Counted from the stretch's first letter, positions 1-8,294 are shown. The stretch: DNA of 64,000 nt from Chloroflexota bacterium (GCA_016235425.1 JACRLC010000030.1:32913-96912), one strand, 5' to 3'. Translations and numbers: made by a program. Notes: generated from the letters alone by a model not told the origin.

Positions 1-1452
1 CTTGTAATCCTTCTTCCCGGCAACATTCTGCAACTCAAACGGGTCATTGACCAGGTCATACAGCTCCACTTCGCCGGTGCTGTATTCGGTGTATTTCCAC
101 TCTGCTGTCCGAATTGAATAGAACTCCGGGATCATCGAGCCGACGCCTTCCTCCGTGGGCCAGTGTTCGAGCAGGATTCCATCGCGCCATTTGGCTGAAG
201 GATTTTCCAGCAACGGGACCATGCTGATGCCGTCCACAGTATCGGGCGCGGTGATGCCAGCCCATTCGGCGACTGTCGGCGCGAGGTCAATGTTTGCGAC
301 GAGGCTGGCGTCCACGCGCGGCTGGTAATATCCCGGCGCGTAGACGATGAACGGAACCTTGATGCAGGCCTCGTACGGACAATTCTTCGCCGCGCCGAAG
401 CGATGGTCGCCGAGGGTCAGTCCGTTATCGGAAAGGTAGACGATGATGGTGTTCTCGCTGAGTCCGGCTTTCTCCAACGCGGCAAGAATCGAAGCAACGC
501 CATCATCCACAGAAAGCAGGGAGCGCAGGATCTGTTTATGAGCGGTATCAACTTCGGTGGCGGAAAGAGGCGATAAGTCGCCAAGATAATCCGGTTTATC
601 GCGAATGTCCTCTTCGTTGAAGCTGGGCGGTCTGTATTGAACCCAGTCCCAATCGGAACCGGAGCGGAAAGTCTCCTTGTGCCGCGGCGCAGAGACGTAG
701 GGCGAATGAGGGTTGTAGTAGCCAACCATCATGAAGAAGGGTGCTTCGCGCGAATCGCGGATGAAGGCCAGCGCGTCGTTTGTGACCACGTCTGTGCTGA
801 AGTTGGCTTTGGATTTGGGATATTCGACCGGCGTGCCATTCTCGGACATGCTGAAGTTGGAATAGTATTGCAGGCTTCCGGTGTCGTCGTCCGCGCTGAT
901 GTTTTTGCCGAGGAAGGCTTTCCATTCGTCCCAGCCGGGCGGGACGGCCGCGTAGGGTGTGAGGTCCTCGTAGCCGTTGAGGTACTTGCCAAAGTAGGCG
1001 GTGCGGTAACCGGCGTCGTGAAGCCAGATTGCCATGCAGGTGGTGTCGTCATATTTCGGCGCGCCGCCGAGCGGCATTCGGTCTGTGTAAACCTTGTGGT
1101 TGTGAACGTATTGCCCGGATAAAATGCTCACGCGGCTTGGGCAGCACAACGGCGTGGTGACGAACCCGTTTTCAAAGACGACGCCGTTTGCCATGAGCTG
1201 CGTTTTGACGGTGGGCATGTAATCCACGGTGTGATAGGGCTGGTCGTCGGTGAGGATGACGATGATGTTCGGGCGCGAGTCATTGAGGCGCGCGGAGGAT
1301 GCGGGGGATTCGATGTCAATGTCGAAGATGGTGGGGGCGTGATTGACGATGGGCGTGGGCGGGTTGTATGGCATGGATGGCGCAGGCGCACACGACGCAA
1401 GAATCGCCGCGCTGATTAGCGCGGCGGAAAGGATTTTCATCATTCGATTCAT
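1..1452 (-). CDS. sulfatase family lipoprotein (3' end beyond window)
   Basis: Type I sulfatase of the N-acetylglucosamine-6-sulfatase/arylsulfatase kind, expected to hydrolyse sulfate esters outside the cytoplasm. The start is the ATG after an AGGAG at good spacing. Residues 1-20 form a signal peptide ending in the lipobox LASC, so the mature protein should be lipid-anchored at Cys21. The metal-binding DD is at 69-70. The formylglycine motif C-x-P-x-R is C103-C-P-S-R107, so it needs conversion of Cys103 by a formylglycine-generating enzyme or anSME. At least 484 residues are visible and the frame is still open at the left edge. Family assignment is firm; the substrate is unknown. An FGE-like lipoprotein lies at the other end of the window, too far away to link the two. 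Confidence 0.93.
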   Translation of the reverse strand, partial: MNRMMKILSAALISAAILASCAPAPSMPYNPPTPIVNHAPTIFDIDIESPASSARLNDSRPNIIVILTDDQPYHTVDYMPTVKTQLMANGVVFENGFVTTPLCCPSRVSILSGQYVHNHKVYTDRMPLGGAPKYDDTTCMAIWLHDAGYRTAYFGKYLNGYEDLTPYAAVPPGWDEWKAFLGKNISADDDTGSLQYYSNFSMSENGTPVEYPKSKANFSTDVVTNDALAFIRDSREAPFFMMVGYYNPHSPYVSAPRHKETFRSGSDWDWVQYRPPSFNEEDIRDKPDYLGDLSPLSATEVDTAHKQILRSLLSVDDGVASILAALEKAGLSENTIIVYLSDNGLTLGDHRFGAAKNCPYEACIKVPFIVYAPGYYQPRVDASLVANIDLAPTVAEWAGITAPDTVDGISMVPLLENPSAKWRDGILLEHWPTEEGVGSMIPEFYSIRTAEWKYTEYSTGEVELYDLVNDPFELQNVAGKKDYK

Positions 1453-1466
1453 TACAACTCCTGTAT

Positions 1467-1609
1467 CACGTCGTTGCGATCTTCGAGAAGCAATCTTCTG
1501 TTTGAGAAGCAAATCTCATTTGGTAGTTTCCGCCATTTATCCGGAGATTGCTTCGTCGCAACCCCGAAAGACCATCGGGGCAGGCGAACGCCTCCTCGCA
1601 ATGACATAA
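1467..1609. repeat. imperfect palindromic dispersed repeat (TCATTGCGAG family), copy 1
   Basis: The segment has a CGTTGCGA arm at the left and CTCGCAATGACA at the right, with internal arms GAAGCAATCT and AGATTGCTTC facing each other. A related copy is at 31100-31213 with the same order of arms. It fills the gap between two convergently unrelated minus-strand genes and encodes nothing recognisable. Confidence 0.8.
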
Positions 1610-1610
1610 A

Positions 1611-2183
1611 TTACTGAATATTTCCCACTAACCCCAACTCCGGGGCGATCTTGCGCATGGCGAGGATTACGTTTCCGGTGTGCTCCCAAATGTCAACGCC
1701 GAAATCCTCGGCGGCTTTTGCCATGTCTGCGCGGTCAGTGCCGGCGGCGAAGGCTTTGTCTTTCCATTTCTTTTTCACGGACGAGGCTTCGAGATCGAGC
1801 AGTGAACGCGACGGGCGCACAAGCGCGACCGCGGTGATCAGTCCCGTAATTTCATCGCAGGCGTAAAGCGCCTTGCGGCGCAGGGTGTCGCGCGGCACAC
1901 CTGTCTCATAGCCGTGACTCAAAATATCCTGAATGATGTCTTCGCTGACGCCGCGCTCGCGCAAAATCGGCGCGCCTTTGACGGGATGCTCTTCCAGCGT
2001 GGGATGGATCTCCCAGTCGAAATCATGGACGAGACCGAGTTGTCCCCAGGCTTCCACGTCTTCGCCGAATTTTTCGGCGTAGAAACGCATGGCGGCCTCC
2101 ACGGAAAGCATGTGCTTCACAAGGCCTTCGTTTTTCACAAATTCACGCACGAGGGCAAGGGCTTCATCGCGGGTCATGGTCAT
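1611..2183 (-). CDS. HD-domain hydrolase (HDIG-type)
   Basis: A 190-residue cytoplasmic protein of the HD phosphohydrolase superfamily. Metal-binding residues visible are His24, the H53-D54 pair in LVHDFDW, His66 in EEHPVKG and the Asp of YACDEITGL. Members of this group are usually predicted phosphohydrolases of unknown substrate. Its ATG overlaps the stop of the upstream RelE-like gene as ATGA, so it is probably translated by coupling as the third gene of a toxin-antitoxin operon. An alternative start two codons later is possible. The function of this particular subfamily is not known to me. Confidence 0.8.
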   Translation of the reverse strand: MTMTRDEALALVREFVKNEGLVKHMLSVEAAMRFYAEKFGEDVEAWGQLGLVHDFDWEIHPTLEEHPVKGAPILRERGVSEDIIQDILSHGYETGVPRDTLRRKALYACDEITGLITAVALVRPSRSLLDLEASSVKKKWKDKAFAAGTDRADMAKAAEDFGVDIWEHTGNVILAMRKIAPELGLVGNIQ

Positions 2184-2440
2184 CTGTAAACATCCTTACG
2201 ATGGCGAACTCGAATAATTTCAATGATCAGTTTGTTTTCAAATATTTCGTAGACAATTCGATAATCCCCTTCGCGGATTCTGTAGGTATGCTCAGAACCC
2301 ACGAGTTTCTTCGTTCCCTGCGGATAAGGATTCTCTGATAAGCCTTTTACTGCCGCGATGATTTTTGGAATAAATTGCCGCGGTAGTTTTTCGAGTTCTT
2401 TTAACGCAGAACGTTTCCATTCAACTTGATAAGAGCCCAT
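2180..2440 (-). CDS. RelE/ParE-family toxin
   Basis: An 86-residue basic protein with the RelE/ParE fold signature: N-terminal VEWKRSALKELEKLP helix, central RIREGDYRIVYEI strand pair and a terminal VRHRKDVYR. RelE proteins cleave mRNA on the ribosome; ParE relatives poison gyrase. The RxGDYRxxY and C-terminal HRxxVY pattern favours the RelE side. It overlaps the upstream antitoxin gene by 20 nt and the downstream HD hydrolase by 4 nt, so the three are one transcriptional unit. The toxin identity is strong from family resemblance and context; activity is inferred. Confidence 0.9.
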   Translation of the reverse strand: MGSYQVEWKRSALKELEKLPRQFIPKIIAAVKGLSENPYPQGTKKLVGSEHTYRIREGDYRIVYEIFENKLIIEIIRVRHRKDVYR

Positions 2441-2627
2441 TTTGTCTCAACCTTGCAATGACTTCATCGAAGGGAATGGTTGGTTCGTCGCGCCGTTCGG
2501 CTAAAACTGCGAGGTCGTCCAAATCTTCCAAAAGTTCATAGAATTCTTCAATGGGAAGAATGACGGCGGTTTTTTTTCCGCTCTCGTCTGTAATATATTG
2601 GGCTTGAAATTCACGAATTTCGGTCAT
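2421..2627 (-). CDS. RelB/Phd-like antitoxin
   Basis: A 68-residue acidic protein that precedes and overlaps the RelE-like toxin. The N-terminal half (EFQAQYITDESGKKTAVILPIEEF) resembles the Phd/YefM-type DNA-binding beta-strand region, followed by an acidic helical tail ELLEDLDDLAVLAERRDEP that should wrap the toxin. It would neutralise the toxin and repress the operon. A TATAAT-like sequence lies about 21 nt upstream of the ATG. Confidence 0.85.
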   Translation of the reverse strand: MTEIREFQAQYITDESGKKTAVILPIEEFYELLEDLDDLAVLAERRDEPTIPFDEVIARLRQNGLLSS

Positions 2628-2663
2628 GGCCGCTCACTTTCCCTGTAAATTATAAATGATTAT

Positions 2664-3323
2664 CTACGGTTTCTTCGCAAAAATAGGTTCCGGTTCGCCA
2701 AGCACGGGTAATGGTTTGTAGACTTGCACGTCCATGAACGCGCCGAAGGTGGCGAACAGTTCACGCGTGTTCCAGATCAAGCGCGAGATTTTGCGGTAGT
2801 AGTTATTGTTTGCCTTCACGCCCACAGCTTCCAGCCCGAGCGCGTTGCACAGAAAGAGCGCGCGGGGCAGGTGAAAATCCTGTGTGACCAACAGCGCAGA
2901 CTCGACGCCGAAGATGGCCTTCGCTCGATAGCAGGTATCGTACGTTCGGCGACCGGCGTAATCGAGGACAATCGCTTCATCCGGGACACCGAGGCTGAGC
3001 GCGTACTGACGCATTGACTCAGGCTCGTTGTAATCCACCACACGGTTGTCGCCGCTCATCAGGAGCTTTTCCGCTTTACCGCTGAAATATAACTGTGCGG
3101 CGGTCTCCACGCGGTCGCGCAGGATGGGGGTGGGTGTGCCGTCGTAGCGCAGTCCTGCACCGAAGACGATGGCCACGCGGTCAGTGGGCGCGGTTTCAGC
3201 GGTGAATATTCTCGCCGCGGCGTAGATGGCGGTCATGAGTCGGGGAAGGAAAAGCCCGAGGAGGCCGAGCAGGCTGAGTGTCAGCGTGAGGCGCCAGATC
3301 CACTTGAAGATTTTTTTCCACAT
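2664..3323 (-). CDS. YdcF/SanA/ElyC-family membrane protein
   Basis: DUF218-family protein of about 219 residues from the chosen ATG (MWKKIF). An N-terminal membrane anchor of about 20 hydrophobic residues is followed by the DUF218 domain: VFGAGLRYDGTPTPILRDRV, the conserved MSGDN, and TYDTCYRAK. SanA and ElyC relatives act in envelope or peptidoglycan integrity; the reaction is not established. The open frame continues 23 codons upstream to a GTG, but those residues are the tail of a decayed Crp/Fnr cyclic-nucleotide domain, so the internal ATG is preferred. No Shine-Dalgarno site is visible before it, so expression may depend on upstream reading or a fused start. Confidence 0.82.
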   Translation of the reverse strand: MWKKIFKWIWRLTLTLSLLGLLGLFLPRLMTAIYAAARIFTAETAPTDRVAIVFGAGLRYDGTPTPILRDRVETAAQLYFSGKAEKLLMSGDNRVVDYNEPESMRQYALSLGVPDEAIVLDYAGRRTYDTCYRAKAIFGVESALLVTQDFHLPRALFLCNALGLEAVGVKANNNYYRKISRLIWNTRELFATFGAFMDVQVYKPLPVLGEPEPIFAKKP

Positions 3324-3695
3324 GGTTGAAAATTTGACCCAATCTCGGAAGGCGTCCGCAGGCACGATCACCGCCTCCGCGTCATTTTCCACAGGGCAAT
3401 CGCGGGAAGTTGTTACTGCTCAGGATGGCGTTGGCGGCCAGGATGCAGGATTGCCCCGTGCCGAAGCGATAGAGGGGGATCTCGCGTCCCGTCTCGCCGA
3501 TCTTGTAGACGCTCACGACTCCCTAAAGCAGGAGCGCGATCCCATCCACGCGGTCGCCTTCGACGAAGACATCCTGCCTCGCGGGATGCGCGCGAACGAG
3601 GCGGCCTGCTCCAAAACGCGGACGCGGGACTCGTCCGCGTTTTGGAGCAGGGACAGGGATTGGGCGAGGCGGATGAATTGGGATGGGTCAAGCAT
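3324..3695 (-). pseudogene. decayed Crp/Fnr-family regulator, N-terminal domain only
   Basis: Reading across frames gives a recognisable Crp-type cyclic-nucleotide-binding domain: it opens with MLDPSQFIRLAQSL, continues in another frame as DVFVEGDRVDGIALLL, then VVSVYKIGETGREIPLYRF, SCILAANAILSS, and ends DAEAVIVPADAFRDWV. The frame breaks near 3574, a TAG stops it at 3523-3525, and further one-base shifts lie near 3403 and 3393. The C-terminal helix-turn-helix is gone: after DAFRDWV the frame runs straight into the YdcF/SanA gene. The lesions are not in long homopolymers, so real decay is likelier than sequencing error. It sits 4 nt after the last permease gene, so the intact ancestor may have regulated the transporter operon. 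Confidence 0.8.
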
Positions 3696-3699
3696 GGGA

Positions 3700-4833
3700 T
3701 CAGGTCAGCCGCTTCCGCACCTCGGCGCTGAGGAAGTCCATGGCCCAGACGACAATGACGATGGCCCAGATGGCCGTACCCGCCTGGTGCCACTTGAAGT
3801 CGTTGATGCTCAGGTTGAGGTAGTAGCCGATGCCGCCGCCGCCCACGAAGCCAATGATGGTGGAGATGCGCACGTTGATGTCCCAATGATAAACGATGTA
3901 GGATATGAAATCGGGAATCACCTGTGGGACAACACCATAGCGAACAGTTTGGAGTGGATTTGCGCCTGTCGCTTGCAAGGCTTCCAGCGAACCTTTGTCA
4001 ATGTTCTCTACAGCTTCCGAGAAAAGTTTTCCAAGCGAGGCAATCGTGACGACCGTGAGGGCCATCGCGCCGGGGAAGGGGCCAAAACTCAACCAGAAGG
4101 CAAAGATTAACGCCATGGAGAGCGGGTCGTAGGCGCGCATGACATTGAAGATGAAACGCATGATGTAGTAAACACTGGTGCCGATCACGCCGCGTTTGGT
4201 AATGTTGCTGGCGGCCAGAAAACTTAGCGGCGCCGCGATGATGGTCGCGATGGTGGTGGAAAGCAGAGCCATGAAGATGGTCTCGAACATGGCATCCAGC
4301 ACATCGAGCAGGGCCTGACTCGGCTTGAGGCCGCCAACCGGGGTGAGCGTGTCCACTTCGAGACGGCTGGCAACCCCATTCTTGGTGGCGATGATGGGAC
4401 GCGCTTCCACCTCGGAGGTGAAATATCCCTCCGAATCGGTCCGGGTGCGAATGGCGGTCATCAGGCGTTCATCGGGCAATTTCCAGCGGATGACCAGTTC
4501 GGAATTGGGGGCGAGGTCGAAGCCCTCGAGAGTGAATTTGGTCAGCGGGTCGGTGCAGTCCACGCTGGGGACGAGGCGCGGCCCCTCGGACGGGATCACG
4601 TTCTCGTTCGGAGCGGAACCGCACGGGATGGGGAAGGCAATCGAGATGGTGCGGGTGTCCATCTCACGCGTGGCTACATCAGGGGTGAGGAAGGCCAGTA
4701 TGAGATCCTTACCCTTGGGCAGGTCACGAAACAGGCGTGGAAAGTCGGCTTCGGTCACGTTGAATGAAACAGCGAACGCGGCCACAACCAAGGCCATCAG
4801 CAGGGTGTTGCGAATGATGCGCGCAGTCGGCAT
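3700..4833 (-). CDS. phnE: phosphonate/phosphate-type ABC transporter permease (second PhnE)
   Basis: Inner-membrane permease of a PhnCDE-type importer, 377 residues. An N-terminal TM segment is followed by about 140 residues predicted outside the membrane, rich in beta strands (SELVIRWKLPDERL, TDSEGYFTSEVEA), and then the permease core with the EAA loop EALQATGANPLQTVRYGVVPQ near residues 285-305. Ordinary PhnE proteins are about 260-290 residues, so the extracytoplasmic insert is extra. The ATG lies one base after the stop of the first permease gene; a longer reading from further upstream only overlaps that gene. It is the last intact gene of the operon. Confidence 0.9.
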   Translation of the reverse strand: MPTARIIRNTLLMALVVAAFAVSFNVTEADFPRLFRDLPKGKDLILAFLTPDVATREMDTRTISIAFPIPCGSAPNENVIPSEGPRLVPSVDCTDPLTKFTLEGFDLAPNSELVIRWKLPDERLMTAIRTRTDSEGYFTSEVEARPIIATKNGVASRLEVDTLTPVGGLKPSQALLDVLDAMFETIFMALLSTTIATIIAAPLSFLAASNITKRGVIGTSVYYIMRFIFNVMRAYDPLSMALIFAFWLSFGPFPGAMALTVVTIASLGKLFSEAVENIDKGSLEALQATGANPLQTVRYGVVPQVIPDFISYIVYHWDINVRISTIIGFVGGGGIGYYLNLSINDFKWHQAGTAIWAIVIVVWAMDFLSAEVRKRLT

Positions 4834-4834
4834 A

Positions 4835-6223
4835 TTACACCAGCCTCTCGCGCAGTTTGGCGCTGAAGTAATCGAGCACGATGACCACCACCGCAATGGC
4901 GATGAAGACCGCGCTCACGCCGCGCATGTTATTCACGCGGATGAGTTCAACGAGCAGAAAACCAAGTCCGCCGCCGCCCACGAACCCGATGATGGTCGCG
5001 GAGCGCACGTTGATGTCCCAACGGTAGATTGTGAAGGCGGTGAAGGGCGGGACGATCTGCGGGATGACCGCGTAGCGCACGGTCTGCACCCAGTTGGCGC
5101 CTGTGGCGCGGATGGCCTCGATGGGCCCGGGGTCAATGCCCTCGATGACCTCGGAATATAACTTGCCCAGCGCGGCCACCGAGTGCAGCGCCAGCGCCAG
5201 CATCCCTGCGAAGGGGCCAAGACCGACAATGACCACGAACACGATGGCAACGATGATCGCTTCAATGGAACGTAAAATATTCAGCAAGGTTCGCACGGCA
5301 ACATAGATGACATACGTGATGGGATTGCCGCCCATCAGGTTATGCGCGGCGAGGAAGGAAAGCGGGATGGCAAAGAGCATGGCCAAGCCGGTGGCGAGCA
5401 AAGCCATGGCCACCGTGTCGAGCGCACCCTTCAAGACCTCATTGCCGATATACGATAGTTCAACTCCGCCAATGGGACGGTATTGATCGAAATAAACGCG
5501 ATGAAATTGCGGCAGGCTGGGATCGGGCGCGGCCACCAGCGCGGTGCTGGGGACGCGGATGGTGGTTGTCAGCGAACCGGCATCGTCGGTAGTTACCACC
5601 AGCATTTGGGATTCGCCTTCGCCAACCAATTTCAGGTCGCCAATGGTTGTGCGCCACGTCACTTCCGTTTCCGTATTTGGCCACATCCCGTTGACGCTGA
5701 CGATCAACGTCTCGCCAACCACGCCGCAATCGGGGATGACCGTCGCAACCTTGCCTTCTTCTTCGCGGCGCGCGGTCGGCGGCTCGCTGGAACAGGGCAC
5801 TTGCACCTGCACCCACATCTGCTTACGTTCCCGTCGCGGCTGGATGAAATCGGGGTGCGCCATCGGGCGCACAATGGCCGCGGCACGATCCAGGTCGGCA
5901 TTGCGGAAATCAATTTCCACCACCTGCCAGCCGATACCGTATGCAGCGGCCAGGCCAACCAGCACCGGCAGAAGGAGGGAACGCGCCCGCCCGCCCGCGA
6001 GGCCGACTGCATCCCAGATATTCCATAACCAGATCAACACGGGCGATAGATACCAGACAGGGTCTTTGTACCAGACCACCGTCCCCAGCATAACGAGAAA
6101 GCCAAGCAGGATGCCTACTCCGCGATAACGCTGACCGAGCAGGATTTGTCCCAGCCCGGGAATCAACGCGGAGGCAATTGCGCTTCGCGCGATGGGACGG
6201 CGGGTTGCCGCTTCATTGTTCAT
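4835..6223 (-). CDS. phnE: phosphonate/phosphate-type ABC permease with N-terminal membrane module (first PhnE)
   Basis: A 462-residue permease, far longer than usual. Residues 1-75 hold a small membrane module (PGLGQILLGQRYRG motif followed by hydrophobic stretches, like DUF5683 or TM2-type domains). A further TM lies near 83-103, about 140 residues (110-250) are predicted extracytoplasmic with beta-rich character, and the PhnE core follows with the EAA loop at 369-390. It pairs with the next permease and the PhnC ATPase. The start is the ATG with GAGG upstream; an in-frame GTG four codons earlier overlaps the phnC stop. Function as a permease is firm; the role of the added domains is unknown. 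Confidence 0.9.
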   Translation of the reverse strand: MNNEAATRRPIARSAIASALIPGLGQILLGQRYRGVGILLGFLVMLGTVVWYKDPVWYLSPVLIWLWNIWDAVGLAGGRARSLLLPVLVGLAAAYGIGWQVVEIDFRNADLDRAAAIVRPMAHPDFIQPRRERKQMWVQVQVPCSSEPPTARREEEGKVATVIPDCGVVGETLIVSVNGMWPNTETEVTWRTTIGDLKLVGEGESQMLVVTTDDAGSLTTTIRVPSTALVAAPDPSLPQFHRVYFDQYRPIGGVELSYIGNEVLKGALDTVAMALLATGLAMLFAIPLSFLAAHNLMGGNPITYVIYVAVRTLLNILRSIEAIIVAIVFVVIVGLGPFAGMLALALHSVAALGKLYSEVIEGIDPGPIEAIRATGANWVQTVRYAVIPQIVPPFTAFTIYRWDINVRSATIIGFVGGGGLGFLLVELIRVNNMRGVSAVFIAIAVVVIVLDYFSAKLRERLV

Positions 6224-6231
6224 GTCCGCCC

Positions 6232-6993
6232 TCACATCGAAGCGGCGCGCACTTCCTGCGCCTCTTCCCCATAGATTTCCTTGAACTTGGCGCGGTCTAT
6301 TTCCTGCGCCGAGCCTTCAAAGACTTTGACGCCGTCTTTCAACGCCACGACACGCGTGGCATAACGATGGACGAGATCCAAAAAGTGCAGGGAACAGATG
6401 ACGGTGATTCCCTCTTTATTAAGTTGTTCGAGATATTGCAAAATGGAATGCGACAGGACCGGGTCGAGGCTGGCCACCGGTTCGTCCGCGAGAATCAACT
6501 TCGGGTCCTGCATGAGCGCGCGCGCGATGCCCACGCGTTGTTGTTGTCCGCCGGAGAGCGCATCGGCGCGTTCACCCGCCTTGTCTGCAATCCCCACACG
6601 TCCGAGGGCTTGCAGGGCGCGTTTCTTTTCATCCTGCGGCCACAAACCAATGAGGCTCATCCACGGGTTAACGTATCCCAGCCGCCCGGAGAGCACATTG
6701 GTCATCACGCTGGAGCGTTTGACGAGATTGAACTGCTGGAACACCATGCCGATCCTGCGGCGGATCTGGCGTAGTTCGGTGGGCGGCGCGGCGGTGACAT
6801 CCACGTTATCCCAGTAGACCTTGCCCTCGGTCGGGTCAATCAGGCGGTTGATACAGCGCAACAGTGTGGACTTGCCCGATCCTGACAGGCCAATGACTAC
6901 GAGAAACTCGCCGTCGTTCACTTCGAACGAAACGTTCTTCAAAGCCTGCGTGCCGCCGGGGTATGTTTTGGATAGGTTTTGGATTCGCAACAT
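6232..6993 (-). CDS. phnC: phosphonate/phosphate-type ABC transporter ATPase
   Basis: ATP-binding subunit of the importer, 253 residues, the usual PhnC length. Walker A is GLSGSGKSTLL near residue 35, the Q-loop is MVFQQFNLV, the signature is LSGGQQQRVGIARAL and Walker B is LILADEPVASLD followed by the switch His in CSLHFLDL. It is preceded by GAGG at good spacing. Two hairpins separate it from the upstream binding-protein gene, so it is probably expressed at a lower level than that gene by partial read-through. Confidence 0.95.
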   Translation of the reverse strand: MLRIQNLSKTYPGGTQALKNVSFEVNDGEFLVVIGLSGSGKSTLLRCINRLIDPTEGKVYWDNVDVTAAPPTELRQIRRRIGMVFQQFNLVKRSSVMTNVLSGRLGYVNPWMSLIGLWPQDEKKRALQALGRVGIADKAGERADALSGGQQQRVGIARALMQDPKLILADEPVASLDPVLSHSILQYLEQLNKEGITVICSLHFLDLVHRYATRVVALKDGVKVFEGSAQEIDRAKFKEIYGEEAQEVRAASM

Positions 6994-7011
6994 GAGAACC
7001 TCAAGCGAAAT

Positions 7012-7067
7012 CTTCGGAAGTCTGCCTGGTAGCCCAAGCCGGAGAATCTCGAAAAAGACTTCCGAAG
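7012..7067. repeat. inverted repeat upstream of phnC
   Basis: CTTCGGAAGTCT near the left end faces AGACTTCCGAAG at the right with about 32 nt between them. It lies in the untranslated gap between the binding-protein gene and phnC. It could be an operator, an mRNA-stabilising hairpin or a small dispersed repeat. Confidence 0.65.
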
Positions 7068-7086
7068 TTTGAGTCTGGTGTGGCTG

Positions 7087-7125
7087 AAAAAAAGAGGGAG
7101 GACATAAAGCCCTCCCTCTTTTTTT
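7087..7125. terminator. bidirectional intrinsic terminator/attenuator between phnD and phnC
   Basis: A 7-nt A run, GAGGGAGG, a short loop, CCTCCCTC and a 7-nt T run form a near-perfect symmetrical hairpin usable on either strand. It follows the stop of the first phnD gene within 12 nt. It should end most transcripts after the binding protein while allowing some into phnCEE. Confidence 0.9.
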
Positions 7126-7136
7126 GTTGGGGTGGA

Positions 7137-8165
7137 TTACTTGAAGAGAGACGTTGGGTCGACGCCGGAGGCTTCGAGGTAGACGCGGAACTCATCGTAG
7201 AAGGTGTCATCCACGACTTTGAGACCTTCGATACTGTAGCCGCCGCTCTTCAGCAGGGCAATGCCTTCTTCGGAGCCAGCCAGGTCGAGCAGGGCCTGGG
7301 TCAGCTTCTCGCGCATATCGGCCGAAACACCACTGGCGAAGGAGACGTTATCGTTCGGGATGAACGGCTCGGAGACCCAGATGATCACAACCTTCTCATT
7401 GACATCCGGGAAGTCCGTAGCCACGTTGGTGCGGGCGTCAATGAAGGTGGCGCCAAAGTCGCAGATCTCACCCTTGGGGCTGAGATAGACCGACTTGATG
7501 ACGGTGGGATGTCCCTGCACCCACGCGCCGGACTTGGTCTTGATGCTATTCGCGGCGAGCAGGCCGGAGGGGAGCACGTAACCGGAGGATGACAGCGGGT
7601 CGGTCCAGCAGGGTTTCTTATCGGCAAACTGGGCCAGGGCAGTGGCGGCATCGGCGGTATTGGCGCCGGTGGCGGCATCATAGTAGGATGTGAAGCCGGC
7701 CGCGGCATTGGCGACGTACTGGAAGCCGTAGTGGTCCGAGCCGAAGCGAACGGTGGACAATGCCACGTCGGCGTAGCCTTTACCATGCGCCACAACGTAC
7801 TGGAAGGGAGCCAGCCAACCGATGTGCGCCTGTCCGGCGCCCATGGCTTCGATCATGGCGGCGTAGTTGGTCGGCACAACAGACTTGATGGTGTAGCCGG
7901 TCAGCTCGCTCAGTTTGGCGGCAATCGCCTCACCACCGGTCTGCAGTTCCTGCGAGGTGGCGGAGGGGGCCAGGGCCATGATGATCGGGTTCTCGGGTGT
8001 GCCCAAGTCAGGCATGGGCGGCTCGGTGGCAGTGGGCGCCTCGGTGGGGGCCTCAGTCGCGGGCGGTTCGGTGGGAGCGGGTGTTGCGGCGGGGGCGCAG
8101 GCGCTCAAGATCATCGAAGCGACGACCAGGATTGCCAGCGTCAGGAACGAAAGGCGTTTATTCAT
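7137..8165 (-). CDS. phnD: phosphate/phosphite/phosphonate ABC transporter substrate-binding lipoprotein
   Basis: PhnD-type periplasmic-binding-fold protein of 342 residues. A signal peptide ends in the lipobox ILSAC (Cys23), then a Pro/Thr/Ala/Glu-rich linker to about residue 50. The binding domain shows PhnD hallmarks: GQAHIGWLAPFQYVVA, the DKKPCWTDPLSSSGYVLP block and CDFGATFIDAR. It delivers the ligand to the PhnE permeases; phosphate, phosphite or phosphonate cannot be separated by eye. A strong AGGAG lies before the ATG and a predicted promoter lies further upstream. No C-P lyase or phosphite dehydrogenase gene is in the window. Confidence 0.94.
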   Translation of the reverse strand: MNKRLSFLTLAILVVASMILSACAPAATPAPTEPPATEAPTEAPTATEPPMPDLGTPENPIIMALAPSATSQELQTGGEAIAAKLSELTGYTIKSVVPTNYAAMIEAMGAGQAHIGWLAPFQYVVAHGKGYADVALSTVRFGSDHYGFQYVANAAAGFTSYYDAATGANTADAATALAQFADKKPCWTDPLSSSGYVLPSGLLAANSIKTKSGAWVQGHPTVIKSVYLSPKGEICDFGATFIDARTNVATDFPDVNEKVVIIWVSEPFIPNDNVSFASGVSADMREKLTQALLDLAGSEEGIALLKSGGYSIEGLKVVDDTFYDEFRVYLEASGVDPTSLFK

Positions 8166-8233
8166 TTACTTCTCCTCTCAGAAGAATAAAAGGGTTTTAG
8201 GAGGGGCAGGTTTCGGCCCCTGCAACGGATTGG

Positions 8234-8262
8234 ATAATAACCCAAAACATTTGCACGGACAA
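8234..8262 (-). promoter_or_regulatory. predicted sigma-70 promoter for phnD
   Basis: On the minus strand TTGTCC and TATTAT are separated by 17 nt. The predicted start is near 8227, giving a leader of about 60 nt. That leader contains a GC-rich hairpin (GGGGC...GCCCC) at about 8197-8221. Confidence 0.55.
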
Positions 8263-8294
8263 GCTATTTTTCTTAAAAATTTTTGATCAACGGG

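Noticed and set aside
8197..8262. Riboswitch in the phnD leader
   Set aside because: Only a simple GC-rich hairpin is seen, without the conserved core of any known class.
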